Below are positions 26,919 through 35,906 of a stretch of DNA of 64,000 nt, piece after piece. Under the pieces are notes generated by a model, which was not told the DNA's origin, did no database searches, and saw only the letters and a list, made by a program, of their open reading frames with translations. Where the stretch lies: positions 62,001-126,000 of the forward strand of contig NZ_JBATUX010000064.1 of NCBI RefSeq assembly GCF_049671445.1. Reading direction: 5' to 3'. The stretch's first letter is position 1. The number at the start of each line of letters is the position of its first letter. This DNA comes from Paenisporosarcina sp049671445. GTDB taxonomy: Bacteria; Bacillota; Bacilli; Bacillales_A; Planococcaceae. Both the position numbers and the translations under genes were made by a program.

Positions 26919-27527
26919 ATGGCTTATGAATTACCACAATTACCTTACGCGTATGACGCATTAGAACCGCATATTGATAAAGAAACAATGAACATCCATC
27001 ACACAAAACATCACAATGCTTATGTAACGAACTTGAATAACGCGCTAGCAGGTCACGATGATCTTTTAAGTAAGTCGATTGAAGAGCTAATTGCAAACTT
27101 AGAAGCAGTGCCAGAATCTGCTCGTACAGCAGTTCGCAACAATGGTGGCGGTCATGCTAACCATTCATTATTCTGGGAATTATTATCTGCAGATGGAGGC
27201 GGAAATCCTTCAGGTGCATTAGCTGAAGCAATTGATGCTAAATTTGGAAGTTTTGATACTTTCAAAGAAGAGTTTGCTAAAGCTGCAACTACACGCTTTG
27301 GTTCAGGATGGGCTTGGTTATCAATTAAAAATGGTGAATTAGAATTAACTTCTACACCAAACCAAGATTCACCGATCATGGAAGGTAACACACCTTTACT
27401 AGGTTTAGACGTTTGGGAGCATGCTTATTACTTAAACTATCAAAACCGTCGTCCTGACTACATCGCTGCTTTCTGGAATGTAGTAAACTGGGCTGAAGTT
27501 TCAAAACGTTACGAATCAGCAAAATAA
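26919..27527 (+). CDS. sodA: Superoxide dismutase (Mn/Fe family)
   Basis: Converts superoxide to hydrogen peroxide and oxygen in the cytoplasm. The 202 residues include metal ligands H27 (MNIHHTKHH), the histidine in NHSLFWE, and the DVWEHAYYLNYQ pair. GSGWAWL and GLDVWEHAYY are typical of Mn-type bacillal SodA, so manganese is the likely metal. ATG 26919 with AGGAGG. A strong terminator follows. Confidence 0.97.
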   Translation: MAYELPQLPYAYDALEPHIDKETMNIHHTKHHNAYVTNLNNALAGHDDLLSKSIEELIANLEAVPESARTAVRNNGGGHANHSLFWELLSADGGGNPSGALAEAIDAKFGSFDTFKEEFAKAATTRFGSGWAWLSIKNGELELTSTPNQDSPIMEGNTPLLGLDVWEHAYYLNYQNRRPDYIAAFWNVVNWAEVSKRYESAK

Positions 27528-27543
27528 GTCGATTAATGAAACA

Positions 27544-27583
27544 AAACACACACTCAATTCGTTAATTGAGTGTGTGTTTTTTT
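27544..27583 (+). terminator. Intrinsic terminator after sodA
   Basis: AACACACACTCAATT pairs with AATTGAGTGTGTGTT plus T run. Confidence 0.94.
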
Positions 27584-27637
27584 GCTCAAAATGATATACT
27601 ACTTTACAGATAGAAAGCTAGAAGGAGGACTGCTGCC

Positions 27638-29842
27638 GTGCGCAAAATATCAAAAAAAAGAGCCGCGAGTGCTAAAGCTAAACTACGCGCTAATGTCGCT
27701 TTTCGAATGAATATCCTCTTTTTCACCATCTTTTTGTTATTCTCAATCCTCATTTTTCGCCTCGGGTTTTTACAAATTGTTCAAGGAGAAGAATATGTTC
27801 GTGAATTAAAAAGAACGGAAGAAGTACCAATAAATACGAGTGTTCCAAGAGGACGTATTTATGATAGCCAAGGTCGAATTTTGGTGGATAACGACCCTCA
27901 AAATGCTATAACTTATACGAAGTTGCAAACGACTACACAAGAAGAAATGCTGAATATTGCAGAAATGTTAGCGTCAATCATTGAAAAGAAACTAGATGAC
28001 GTAACTTTGCGTGACAAGCAGGATTACTGGATTATGTTACATAGAGACAAAGCTTATGAGAGAGTAACAAAAAAAGAAGAGGCTAAGATGTTGTCCGATG
28101 AAACTTTGACGACGACCGATATGCAAAAACAGATTGATAAACTAGTAAGAGATAGAATTACAGAAGAAGATCTTGCCAGTTTATCAAACGAAGAACTTGA
28201 AGTACTTGCGATTTATCGTGAAATGTCATCTGGCTATGCCTTATCACCTCAAATCATTAAAAGTGATGATGTAACACCTGAAGAATTTGCTCGTGTTTCT
28301 GAACGCTTAACTGAAATGAAAGGCGTTAACACGACAACAGACTGGGTTCGTTTACCTATGTCCTCACTTGCCATTTTAGGACGTACCACTTCACCAAAAG
28401 AAGGTATTCCAAAATCAAAACTAGAGTATTTTTTAGCTCGTGACTATACCCGAAATGATCGCGTCGGGAGAAGTTATATCGAACAAGAATATGAAGAAAT
28501 TTTACAAGGTCAAAAAAGTGTAGTTAAAAATATTACTGACGGTAAAGGAACTGTTACTGAAACGCAAACTGTATTTGAAGGTCAACCAGGTAAGGATTTG
28601 GTGCTAACGATTGATAGTGAGATTAATTCAAAAGTAGAGAGTTTGGTAGAAGCAAAATTAACAGAAATGAAACAAAAAAATGGTTCCAATTTATTAGACC
28701 GTGCTTTTGTTGTCATTATGGATCCGTATACAGGCGAAGTACTTTCTATGGTAGGAAAACAGTTAATTCAAGATCCTGATACTGGGAAACGTATTGTAAA
28801 TGATTATGCATATGGGACCTTCACCTCTGCTTACGAGATTGGTTCGACTATCAAACCAGCAACAATCTTGACAGGGTATGATCAAGGGGTCATTGGTATG
28901 AATGATATTTTGATAGATGAACCAATAAAGCTTAAAGATACAAGAGTGAAAAGTTCGATTTTCAATCGAAATTCAAGAATGGCGATTAGTGATTTACAGG
29001 CCATTGAAAGGTCATCAAATGTATATATGTTTAAAATTGGTCTCAAATTAGCAGGTGAAACCTACGTGAAAGATGAACCTATTGATATTAATAATGGTGA
29101 TTTTAGTCTGTTACGTAATTCATATGCACAGTTTGGCTTAGGCGTTCCAACAGGAATTGACCTCCCTGGTGAAACAGCTGGTATCAAGGGACCCTTTGAA
29201 GTAGGGAAATTCTTAGATATGACCATTGGTCAATATGATACGTATACACCATTACAAATGGCGCAATACGTTTCCACCATCGCAAATGGAGGAAACCGGA
29301 TTCAGCCCCAAGTAGTGAAGCAAATTAGGGAACCATCATACGATGGAACAACGATGGGTTCCTTAGTTTCTGAGAAGGGACCGACGATATTAAATCGTAT
29401 TAATAATTCACAAAATCAAATTGAGCATATTAAAAAAGGGATGTCACGGGTTTATTTTGGAAATCAAGGTTCAGCAAGGTCGTATTTTGGAGATCTTCCT
29501 TTTGCAGCTGCTGGAAAAACGGGCACAGCCCAAGCGGTTTATTATGGACCAAAGCGAGATAACTGGGGAGACGCAGCAATTAACTCTACCCATATTGGGT
29601 TCGCTCCATTTGATAATCCAGAAATCGCATATGCAGTTGTGATTCCGTGGGCACCTTATTATAATGGCCAGTATGAAAGCACTGGGACAATACTAGCTCG
29701 TGAAGTTGTAGATGCTTATTTTGAAATCAAAAAGAAAAATGAAGCGGTAGAAGAATTAGAGTCTTCAACTTTACAAACTATCAAACCAGCGTTTTCGGAA
29801 ACATTAATTGAAGAAGATAGCGAAAAAGTACCAAATGAATAA
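27638..29842 (+). CDS. pbpA: Class B penicillin-binding protein (PBP2A/PbpA type)
   Basis: Monofunctional transpeptidase cross-linking peptidoglycan during cell elongation. The 734 residues show a basic cytoplasmic tail, a membrane anchor (around residues 28-50), the pedestal/dimerisation domain beginning NTSVPRGRIYD, and a transpeptidase domain. The active serine is S403 in GSTIK, with SSN and K627-T-G. The start is GTG 27638 with AAGGAGGA. Position directly before pstS is the same as B. subtilis pbpA. A terminator separates it from the pst operon. Confidence 0.95.
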   Translation: MRKISKKRAASAKAKLRANVAFRMNILFFTIFLLFSILIFRLGFLQIVQGEEYVRELKRTEEVPINTSVPRGRIYDSQGRILVDNDPQNAITYTKLQTTTQEEMLNIAEMLASIIEKKLDDVTLRDKQDYWIMLHRDKAYERVTKKEEAKMLSDETLTTTDMQKQIDKLVRDRITEEDLASLSNEELEVLAIYREMSSGYALSPQIIKSDDVTPEEFARVSERLTEMKGVNTTTDWVRLPMSSLAILGRTTSPKEGIPKSKLEYFLARDYTRNDRVGRSYIEQEYEEILQGQKSVVKNITDGKGTVTETQTVFEGQPGKDLVLTIDSEINSKVESLVEAKLTEMKQKNGSNLLDRAFVVIMDPYTGEVLSMVGKQLIQDPDTGKRIVNDYAYGTFTSAYEIGSTIKPATILTGYDQGVIGMNDILIDEPIKLKDTRVKSSIFNRNSRMAISDLQAIERSSNVYMFKIGLKLAGETYVKDEPIDINNGDFSLLRNSYAQFGLGVPTGIDLPGETAGIKGPFEVGKFLDMTIGQYDTYTPLQMAQYVSTIANGGNRIQPQVVKQIREPSYDGTTMGSLVSEKGPTILNRINNSQNQIEHIKKGMSRVYFGNQGSARSYFGDLPFAAAGKTGTAQAVYYGPKRDNWGDAAINSTHIGFAPFDNPEIAYAVVIPWAPYYNGQYESTGTILAREVVDAYFEIKKKNEAVEELESSTLQTIKPAFSETLIEEDSEKVPNE

Positions 29843-29851
29843 TTTTAATTT

Positions 29852-29889
29852 TAAAAGCCATGATATGAATGTATATCATGGCTTTTTTA
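29852..29889 (+). terminator. Intrinsic terminator after pbpA
   Basis: AAAAGCCATGATAT pairs with ATATCATGGCTTTT, followed by T run; it ends only a few bases before the PhoP box. Confidence 0.92.
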
Positions 29890-29891
29890 TA

Positions 29892-29930
29892 TTTACAAAC
29901 TCTTTACATGGCATTTATATGTGCTCAACA
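29892..29930 (+). promoter_or_regulatory. PhoP box of the pst operon (four direct repeats)
   Basis: TTTACA (29892-29897), TTTACA (29903-29908), TTTATA (29914-29919) and TCAACA (29925-29930), each separated by exactly five bases. This 11-base periodicity and the TT-A/C/T-ACA repeat are the B. subtilis PhoP consensus. A -10 box TATAGT lies at 29940-29945. The operon should be induced under phosphate starvation by PhoPR. Confidence 0.9.
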
Positions 29931-29991
29931 ATAAAACTTTATAGTTATGTTTGTAAGGCAAAACCAACCAACCTTAGGGGGAAATAAACTG

Positions 29992-30918
29992 ATGAAAAAC
30001 TGGAAATTCTTTATGATGTCAACAATGATTGGATCAGCACTTGTACTTGGTGCATGTGGTAATGAAGAAAATGGAGAAGCTACAAAAAGTTTATCCGGGT
30101 CAGTATCTGGCGATGGTTCATCTACAGTAGCCCCAATTATGGAAGCACTAGTAGAAGAGTATGCAGGTGTACAACCAGACGTGAAGGTAACTTCTGGAGC
30201 ATCTGGAACAGGTGGCGGTTTTGAAAAATTCATAGCGGGCTCAACAGATTTCTCTAATGCATCCCGTCCAATCAAAGAAGAAGAAGCTGCTAAGCTAAAA
30301 GAAGCTGGCATTGACTATACGGAATTAGAAATAGCTTATGATGGTTTATCGATCGTAGTAAATAAAGAAAACGATTGGGCTAAAGACTTAACAGTTGAAG
30401 ACTTAAAAAAATTATGGGTAGAAGATGGAAAAACAAAAAAATGGTCTGACATTAATCCTGAATGGCCTGACGAAGAAGTCGTTTTCTATTCACCAGGAAC
30501 AGATTCTGGAACGTTTGACTACTTTAATGAAATCATTCTTGAAGATGCTGATATTGTAAAAGCAGCTACACTTTCTGAAGATGACAACGTCTTAGTACAA
30601 GGTGTGCAAGGTGATAAAAATGCAATTGGATTCTTCGGATATGCTTACTACTTAGCTAATAAAGATTCGTTAAACGTAGTGAAAATTGATGGTGTTGAAC
30701 CAACAAATGAAACAATTGAATCTGGAGACTACACACCTCTGTCAAGACCATTATTTATATATGTGAAAAATTCTTCAGTTAAAGAAAATGAAGCGGTTTA
30801 TGACTTTATGCAATATTCACTTGAAAATGCTGGCGAAATGGCTGAAGCGGTTGGCTATGTAAGCTTGCCGGAAGAAAAATATAAAGAAGATCTTGACGCA
30901 TTAGAAGGTTTAAAATAA
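29992..30918 (+). CDS. pstS: Phosphate-binding lipoprotein PstS
   Basis: Extracytoplasmic phosphate receptor of the high-affinity Pst ABC importer. The 308 residues start with a lipoprotein signal peptide ending in LVLGAC (lipidated C22). The mature protein has the phosphate-contact segments GDGSSTVAPI, SGASGTGGGFEKFIAG and SPGTDSGTFDYF. ATG 29992 is chosen because the signal peptide begins there and GGGGG precedes it; the frame is open further upstream into the promoter. A hairpin between pstS and pstC may lower downstream expression. Confidence 0.97.
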   Translation: MKNWKFFMMSTMIGSALVLGACGNEENGEATKSLSGSVSGDGSSTVAPIMEALVEEYAGVQPDVKVTSGASGTGGGFEKFIAGSTDFSNASRPIKEEEAAKLKEAGIDYTELEIAYDGLSIVVNKENDWAKDLTVEDLKKLWVEDGKTKKWSDINPEWPDEEVVFYSPGTDSGTFDYFNEIILEDADIVKAATLSEDDNVLVQGVQGDKNAIGFFGYAYYLANKDSLNVVKIDGVEPTNETIESGDYTPLSRPLFIYVKNSSVKENEAVYDFMQYSLENAGEMAEAVGYVSLPEEKYKEDLDALEGLK

Positions 30919-30934
30919 TTCAACCCAATTAAAT

Positions 30935-30978
30935 GCGGTTCGAGAGGCGAGTAGCAGCGGTGCTACTCTCTTCTTTTT
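30935..30978 (+). terminator. Partial terminator or processing hairpin between pstS and pstC
   Basis: GAGTAGCA-GCGG-TGCTACTC forms a stem followed by TCTTCTTTTT. In binding-protein operons such hairpins usually attenuate the transcript so that PstS is made in excess. Confidence 0.65.
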
Positions 30979-30998
30979 AGGTAAAAGGGGGATTTCAA

Positions 30999-31946
30999 AT
31001 GGCTTTAAATGATCAATCAGCAAAAATGTCCGTACAAGACATGATTGCGAAGCACAAAGGAAAAAAGGGCAATAAGCGGTTTGAAAAATCAATTCCATAT
31101 ATTCTTTTTTTCATAGCATCTATATCAGTATTAACAACTTTTGGGATTGTCTTTACATTAATTTTTGAAACCTTTGAGTTTTTCAAACGCGTACCATTCT
31201 CTGATTTTTTATTTGGTACTGAATGGTTGCCTTTCTCAAATAATGAGCCTCTATTTGGTATTTTGCCATTGATTGCGGGTACATTAAAGGTAACATTGAT
31301 TGCTGTCGTGGTTGCGGTACCATTTGGCTTAGCATCAGCTGTTTACTTAAGTGAATATGCAAGTGATAATACACGCCGGATCATCAAACCTGTACTAGAA
31401 GTATTAGCAGGTGTACCAACAATTGTATATGGCTTTTTTGCTCTAACATTTGTGACACCATTTTTACAACAATTCATCCCAGAACTAAAAATATTCAATG
31501 CATTGAGCCCTGGTATTGTGGTGGGAATTATGATTCTACCTATGATTGCTTCATTATCAGAAGATGCCATGTCATCCGTACCAAACTCGATACGAGATGG
31601 AGCATTAGCTTTAGGTGCTACCAGATTAGAAGTAGCAGTCAAAGTTGTATTGCCAGCTGCATTATCTGGAATAATGGCTTCCATCGTTCTTGCAGTTTCA
31701 CGTGCAATTGGTGAGACAATGATCGTGTCATTAGCAGGTGGTTCTACGCCACGATTTGATTTAGATATGACAGATTCTATTCAAACCATGACTGCTTATA
31801 TTGTTCAGGTCTCAACTGGGGATGCTGGATATGGCACAACTATTTATTATTCGATCTACTCTGTCGGATTTACACTATTCCTCTTTACGCTTCTCATGAA
31901 CTTATTAGCTCATGTGATTTCAAAACGTTTTAGGGAGGAATATTAA
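30999..31946 (+). CDS. pstC: Phosphate ABC transporter permease PstC
   Basis: Membrane subunit of the Pst importer. 315 residues, six membrane segments, and the EAA loop (DGALALGATRLEVAVKVVLPAA). ATG 30999 with AAAAGGGGG upstream. Only one base separates its stop from the pstA start. Confidence 0.95.
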   Translation: MALNDQSAKMSVQDMIAKHKGKKGNKRFEKSIPYILFFIASISVLTTFGIVFTLIFETFEFFKRVPFSDFLFGTEWLPFSNNEPLFGILPLIAGTLKVTLIAVVVAVPFGLASAVYLSEYASDNTRRIIKPVLEVLAGVPTIVYGFFALTFVTPFLQQFIPELKIFNALSPGIVVGIMILPMIASLSEDAMSSVPNSIRDGALALGATRLEVAVKVVLPAALSGIMASIVLAVSRAIGETMIVSLAGGSTPRFDLDMTDSIQTMTAYIVQVSTGDAGYGTTIYYSIYSVGFTLFLFTLLMNLLAHVISKRFREEY

Positions 31947-31947
31947 A

Positions 31948-32826
31948 ATGAAATATATCGATCATGGCTCTGTAGTAAAAAAAATGGGCACGAGAATGAT
32001 TGTAAATAAATTCTTTAAAACGCTATTCTTTTTAGCGACTTTATTTGCTCTATTAGCCTTGGGTGTGTTATTTTATCGTATCATTACACAAGGTATCGGT
32101 TATTTATCACTAGATTTCTTTACTAATTTCGGATCGCGTTTTCCTGAAAAAGCTGGAATTAAGGCCGCCCTTATTGGATCACTTTGGATGATGGCCGTTG
32201 TGACACCTGTGTCTTTAATACTGGGTGTTGGATCAGCTATATATTTAGAGGAATATGCGAAGAAGGGCAAAATCAATGATTTCATTCGAATGAATATCTC
32301 TAATTTAGCCGGTGTTCCTTCAGTGGTGTTTGGTTTACTCGGTTTAACGATTTTTGTAAGAGCTTTAGCATTAGGAAATAGTATTTTAGCTGCAGGATTT
32401 ACGATGAGTTTATTAATATTGCCTGTAATCATTGTGTCTTCACAAGAAGCAATTCGTGCAGTTCCGAAAGATTTACGTGAAGCATCATATGGAATGGGTG
32501 CCACTAAATGGCAGACTATAGCCAAAGTAGTATTGCCTTCAGCAATTCCTGGTATTTTAACGGGTGGAATTTTAGCTCTTTCTCGAGCGATTGGAGAAAC
32601 AGCGCCCCTCGTGGTAATCGGAATTCCAGTTATTATTCAATTTGTACCAGAAAATTTACTTAGTCAATTTACTGCAATGCCAATGCAGATTTTTGACTGG
32701 GCAAAACGACCACAGGAAGCATTTCAAAGTGTAGCTTCAGCTGGAATTATCGTCTTGATGGTGTTCTTGTTGTTAATGAATTCAATTGCTGTATTCATTC
32801 GAAATAAGTACCAAAAACGTTATTAA
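31948..32826 (+). CDS. pstA: Phosphate ABC transporter permease PstA
   Basis: Second membrane subunit of the Pst importer, 292 residues with six membrane segments and the EAA loop EASYGMGATKWQTIAKVVLPSA. ATG 31948 has AGGGAGGAA upstream inside the end of pstC, so translation is coupled. Confidence 0.95.
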   Translation: MKYIDHGSVVKKMGTRMIVNKFFKTLFFLATLFALLALGVLFYRIITQGIGYLSLDFFTNFGSRFPEKAGIKAALIGSLWMMAVVTPVSLILGVGSAIYLEEYAKKGKINDFIRMNISNLAGVPSVVFGLLGLTIFVRALALGNSILAAGFTMSLLILPVIIVSSQEAIRAVPKDLREASYGMGATKWQTIAKVVLPSAIPGILTGGILALSRAIGETAPLVVIGIPVIIQFVPENLLSQFTAMPMQIFDWAKRPQEAFQSVASAGIIVLMVFLLLMNSIAVFIRNKYQKRY

Positions 32827-32853
32827 GCCAATGTGGCATGGGAGGGTTTCAAA

Positions 32854-33675
32854 ATGGTTCAACTTAAAGTAAATAAACCAACTGCGACAACACAAATTAA
32901 AAACAATCAAGAAACTGAAAACAATATTGTGTATGATACACGTCAACTAAATCTATGGTACGGCAATCACCATGCGTTAAAAAATATTGATTTAGCTATT
33001 AAAGAAAATGAAGTGACAGCAATTATTGGACCTTCAGGCTGCGGGAAATCGACATATATTAAAACGTTAAATCGTATGGTGGAGTTAGTACCATCTGTTA
33101 AAACATCAGGGCAAATTATATATCGCGATCGGAATATTTTAGATGCGAACTATGGTGTAGAAGAATTGCGTACAAAAGTAGGAATGGTTTTCCAAAAACC
33201 CAATCCTTTCCCAAAATCGATTTACGACAATATTGCTTATGGTCCTCGTATTCATGGAATAAAAAATAAAAAAGTATTAGACGAAATAGTTGAACAAAGT
33301 TTGCGTGGAGCGGCCATTTGGGATGAAGTCAAAGATCGCTTAAATGAAAATGCCTACAGTTTATCTGGTGGACAGCAACAACGTATTTGTATAGGGCGTG
33401 CATTGGCGATTGAGCCGGATGTAATTTTAATGGACGAACCTACATCAGCACTTGATCCGATTTCTACGCTTAAGATTGAAGAATTGGTTCAAGAACTAAA
33501 ACAAAACTATTCGATCATTATCGTGACGCATAACATGCAACAAGCAGCACGTATTTCTGATAAAACGGCATTTTTCTTAAATGGAGAAGTGGTTGAATAC
33601 GATAAAACGGATACCATTTTCTCTACACCTTCTGATAAACGTACAGAAGATTACATTTCAGGACGCTTTGGTTAA
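32854..33675 (+). CDS. pstB: Phosphate ABC transporter ATPase PstB
   Basis: ATPase subunit of the Pst importer. The 273 residues carry Walker A GPSGCGKST, signature LSGGQQQR, Walker B VILMDEPTSALDP and the family segment QKPNPFPKSIYDN. ATG 32854 is selected for the GGGAGGG upstream; an in-frame ATG at 32833 lacks one. B. subtilis has two pstB genes here; only one is present in this window. phoU follows at 20 bases. Confidence 0.96.
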   Translation: MVQLKVNKPTATTQIKNNQETENNIVYDTRQLNLWYGNHHALKNIDLAIKENEVTAIIGPSGCGKSTYIKTLNRMVELVPSVKTSGQIIYRDRNILDANYGVEELRTKVGMVFQKPNPFPKSIYDNIAYGPRIHGIKNKKVLDEIVEQSLRGAAIWDEVKDRLNENAYSLSGGQQQRICIGRALAIEPDVILMDEPTSALDPISTLKIEELVQELKQNYSIIIVTHNMQQAARISDKTAFFLNGEVVEYDKTDTIFSTPSDKRTEDYISGRFG

Positions 33676-33695
33676 TTAAGAAGGGGGAAACGAAG

Positions 33696-34355
33696 ATGGT
33701 AGTTAGAGAAAAATTTGAATTTGAGCTTAATGGTGTTCAAGAACAATTTTTATTACTTAGTAATTTAGCAATTACTACCTTAAATAAATCGATTGATGCG
33801 TTGTTAAGCCAAGACGTTGAAATGGCTTTATCAATAATTGACAACGATATTCATATTAATCGTTTAGAAGAAGAGATTAACGATCGTGTCATTTTATTAT
33901 TAGCAAAACAGCAGCCAGTCGCTACAGACTTAAGAAGATTAATCGTTTTGATAAAGGCAGCTCATGATATGGAACGTGTGGGTGACTATGCAGTAAACAT
34001 CGCAAAAGAAGCTATACGTATCGGGAAAGCAGAATTTGTAGCTCCAATTAAAAACATTGAAGAAATGCGTACCATTACAATTGGCATGTTAACAGAAGTA
34101 ATGAAGGCATTTATTGATGAAAACGTTGAACAAGCTCGTAAGATTGCAGAACTTGATGATAAAGTGGATAATTTGTATGGTCAAACGATTCAGCAATTAT
34201 TGAAGGTAGGATCTGAAAACCCATTATTATTAAGCCAAGTAACACAACTTTCTTTCGTTTGTAGATATCTAGAACGATCAGCTGATCATGCTACAAATAT
34301 TGCGGAAGAATTATTTTATTTAGTAAAAGGACGCCATTACGAATTAAATAACTAA
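33696..34355 (+). CDS. phoU: Phosphate transport regulator PhoU
   Basis: Peripheral helical protein that links Pst activity to phosphate signalling and prevents excess uptake. The 219 residues form two three-helix PhoU repeats with the metal-binding signatures KAAHDMERVGDYAVNIA and CRYLERSADHATNIAE. ATG 33696 with AAGGGGGAAA. Last gene of the pst operon; B. subtilis lacks phoU in this position, while many other Firmicutes have it. Confidence 0.95.
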   Translation: MVVREKFEFELNGVQEQFLLLSNLAITTLNKSIDALLSQDVEMALSIIDNDIHINRLEEEINDRVILLLAKQQPVATDLRRLIVLIKAAHDMERVGDYAVNIAKEAIRIGKAEFVAPIKNIEEMRTITIGMLTEVMKAFIDENVEQARKIAELDDKVDNLYGQTIQQLLKVGSENPLLLSQVTQLSFVCRYLERSADHATNIAEELFYLVKGRHYELNN

Positions 34356-34362
34356 TTTTAAT

Positions 34363-34390
34363 GAAAGAGATTCAAGGTCTCTTTCTTTCT
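34363..34390 (+). terminator. Terminator after phoU
   Basis: GAAAGAGA pairs with TCTCTTTC around TTCAAGG, followed by TTTC. Confidence 0.75.
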
Positions 34391-34511
34391 ATGTAGATAA
34401 ATAATTGCAACTTAATAGTAGATTTTTCGACGGCTTGTGCTATAATAAGTTAGTCGTATAAATTATGCTCAATAATTAAACTTGAATCCTGATAAAGTGG
34501 GAGGGATAAAG

Positions 34512-34661
34512 ATGCGCGTTAACATTACACTAGCTTGCACAGATTGCGGCGAGCGCAACTACATTTCTAAGAAAAACAAGCGTAACAACCCGGAACGTCT
34601 TGAAATGAAAAAATATTGCTCACGTGAAAAGAAAATGACTACACACCGTGAAACAAAATAA
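34512..34661 (+). CDS. rpmG: Ribosomal protein L33 (RpmGA type)
   Basis: Small 50S subunit protein, 49 residues: MRVNITLACTDCGERNYISK at the start and HRETK at the end, closely matching B. subtilis RpmGA. The first CxxC pair (C9, C12) is present; in the second half only one cysteine (KKYCSRE) is seen, as in RpmGA. ATG 34512 with GTGGGAGGGAT upstream. Position between phoU and yqgN equals rpmGA in B. subtilis. Too short for routine ORF calling, but the match is clear. Confidence 0.96.
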   Translation: MRVNITLACTDCGERNYISKKNKRNNPERLEMKKYCSREKKMTTHRETK

Positions 34662-34669
34662 TACCATTT

Positions 34670-34700
34670 AACCAAAACCTCCTGAGGTTTTGGTTTTTTT
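34670..34700 (+). terminator. Intrinsic terminator after rpmG
   Basis: AACCAAAACCTC pairs with GAGGTTTTGGTT plus T run. Confidence 0.94.
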
Positions 34701-34715
34701 CATGGAGGAATGGAA

Positions 34716-35288
34716 ATGGAAAAGACTACGATAAGGAAAAATATTTTAAATAAATTAAATAAATTAGACAATAAAGTGCACAATGATTTATCTCATCATA
34801 TACATAGAAAAGTAATTGTCGATGAAAAAGTAATGGATGCGCAAATCATTGGAATCACGGTATCTTCTTTTCCAGAAGTTGATACATGGAATTTAATTCA
34901 AGAGCTTTGGAAGTTAGGTAAAAGAGTAGCTGTTCCAAAGTGCGAACCAAAAACACGAGGAATGACATTTTATGAAATTAATTCGTTTGATCAACTTGAA
35001 GTAGTCTATATGAAATTAAAAGAACCTATTCCTTCACAGACAAGGAGGATAGAAAGAGGACAAATTGACGTGTTGATTGTGCCTGGTGTAGTCTTTAATA
35101 ATAAAGGATACCGTATTGGTTTTGGTGGCGGCTATTATGATCGGTTTTTAAGTGAATATAATGGTGTAACTATTTCTCTTGCTTTCGATATCCAAATCGA
35201 AAATGAAATACCGGTAGAGCAATTCGATTTACCTGTACAATACATTCTAACCGAGACACAACGAATCCAATGTTTGAAAGTGGAGTGA
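34716..35288 (+). CDS. yqgN: 5-formyltetrahydrofolate cyclo-ligase
   Basis: ATP-dependent enzyme converting 5-formyl-THF to 5,10-methenyl-THF, recycling the inhibitory folate formed by serine hydroxymethyltransferase. 190 residues with the ATP/Mg loop IVPGVVFNNKGYRIGFGGGYYDRFL. ATG 34716 is seven bases behind GGAGG; ATG 34710 is too close. Followed at 5 bases by yqgQ. Confidence 0.93.
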   Translation: MEKTTIRKNILNKLNKLDNKVHNDLSHHIHRKVIVDEKVMDAQIIGITVSSFPEVDTWNLIQELWKLGKRVAVPKCEPKTRGMTFYEINSFDQLEVVYMKLKEPIPSQTRRIERGQIDVLIVPGVVFNNKGYRIGFGGGYYDRFLSEYNGVTISLAFDIQIENEIPVEQFDLPVQYILTETQRIQCLKVE

Positions 35289-35293
35289 AAAAG

Positions 35294-35500
35294 ATGAATT
35301 CAATATATGATGTCATGCAGTTTTTAAAAAGAAACGGAACATACATTTATACAACGGAACGCCAAGCGGATATTCTATTAATGGAAGATGAGATACGTGA
35401 GCTTTATAAATCTCAAATAATGGATACGCAGGATTATCAGATGGCTATTCTTTTGTTAAGACAAGAAATGTCTCGTTTAGTAGATAAAAAAATAAAGTAA
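35294..35500 (+). CDS. yqgQ: YqgQ-family small protein (DUF910)
   Basis: 68 residues, helical, starting MNSIYDVMQFLKRNGTYIYT and containing the family segment DEIRELYKSQIMDTQDYQMAILLLRQE. ATG 35294 with GTGGAGTG upstream, and only five bases after yqgN. In B. subtilis it lies between rhomboid gene yqgP and glcK; both of those are absent here. Function not established; it may bind nucleic acid. Confidence 0.85.
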   Translation: MNSIYDVMQFLKRNGTYIYTTERQADILLMEDEIRELYKSQIMDTQDYQMAILLLRQEMSRLVDKKIK

Positions 35501-35513
35501 TTCTTTTCAAGAT

Positions 35514-35549
35514 AACCTAAGCCAATAGGTGGTTTAGGTTGTTTTTTAT
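35514..35549 (+). terminator. Terminator after yqgQ
   Basis: AACCTAAGCC pairs with GGTTTAGGTT (one wobble), followed by GTTTTTT. Confidence 0.85.
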
Positions 35550-35600
35550 TTGGGATTTCAACAAGTGATCGAAGTCTCTATTAATTTATTTGAAGAAAAG

Positions 35601-35628
35601 TGAAACTTTTATAGTTTTCATTCGTCTA
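35601..35628 (+). promoter_or_regulatory. ECF-sigma type promoter upstream of the LTA-synthase gene
   Basis: TGAAAC (35601-35606), exactly 16 bases, then CGTCTA (35623-35628). This is the sigma-W/sigma-M/sigma-X type consensus of bacilli, which respond to envelope stress. It lies about 280 bases before the start codon. A closer TATAAT (35719-35724) without a good -35 could be a second promoter. The rest of 35550-35906 shows no gene. Confidence 0.6.
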
Positions 35629-35906
35629 ATTTGGGGTAGTAATGAAGTGGTGACATCAATCAATTATAAATGGAATTTATTAAGCTAAAGTTGCGTGATT
35701 GTTAAAAAAGGATTAAGATATAATAATGTTTCTTTCTTTCGCTGAATAAAATGTTGCTCTAGCCAATAAGGTGTTTAATATTGCTTTATCGAGAAAAGTA
35801 CCATTCAAACAAAGGCTGTCGTTTGACTCTGTATAAACAGTGATTAAACGATTGCTTTTTGCAGAGTAAAATTTAGAGATTGAAAGTAATAAGGAGGATG
35901 TTAGGA

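Noticed and set aside
32100..32525. 141-codon open frame opposite pstA
   Set aside because: Shadow of a well-supported gene on the other strand; no start context or family.
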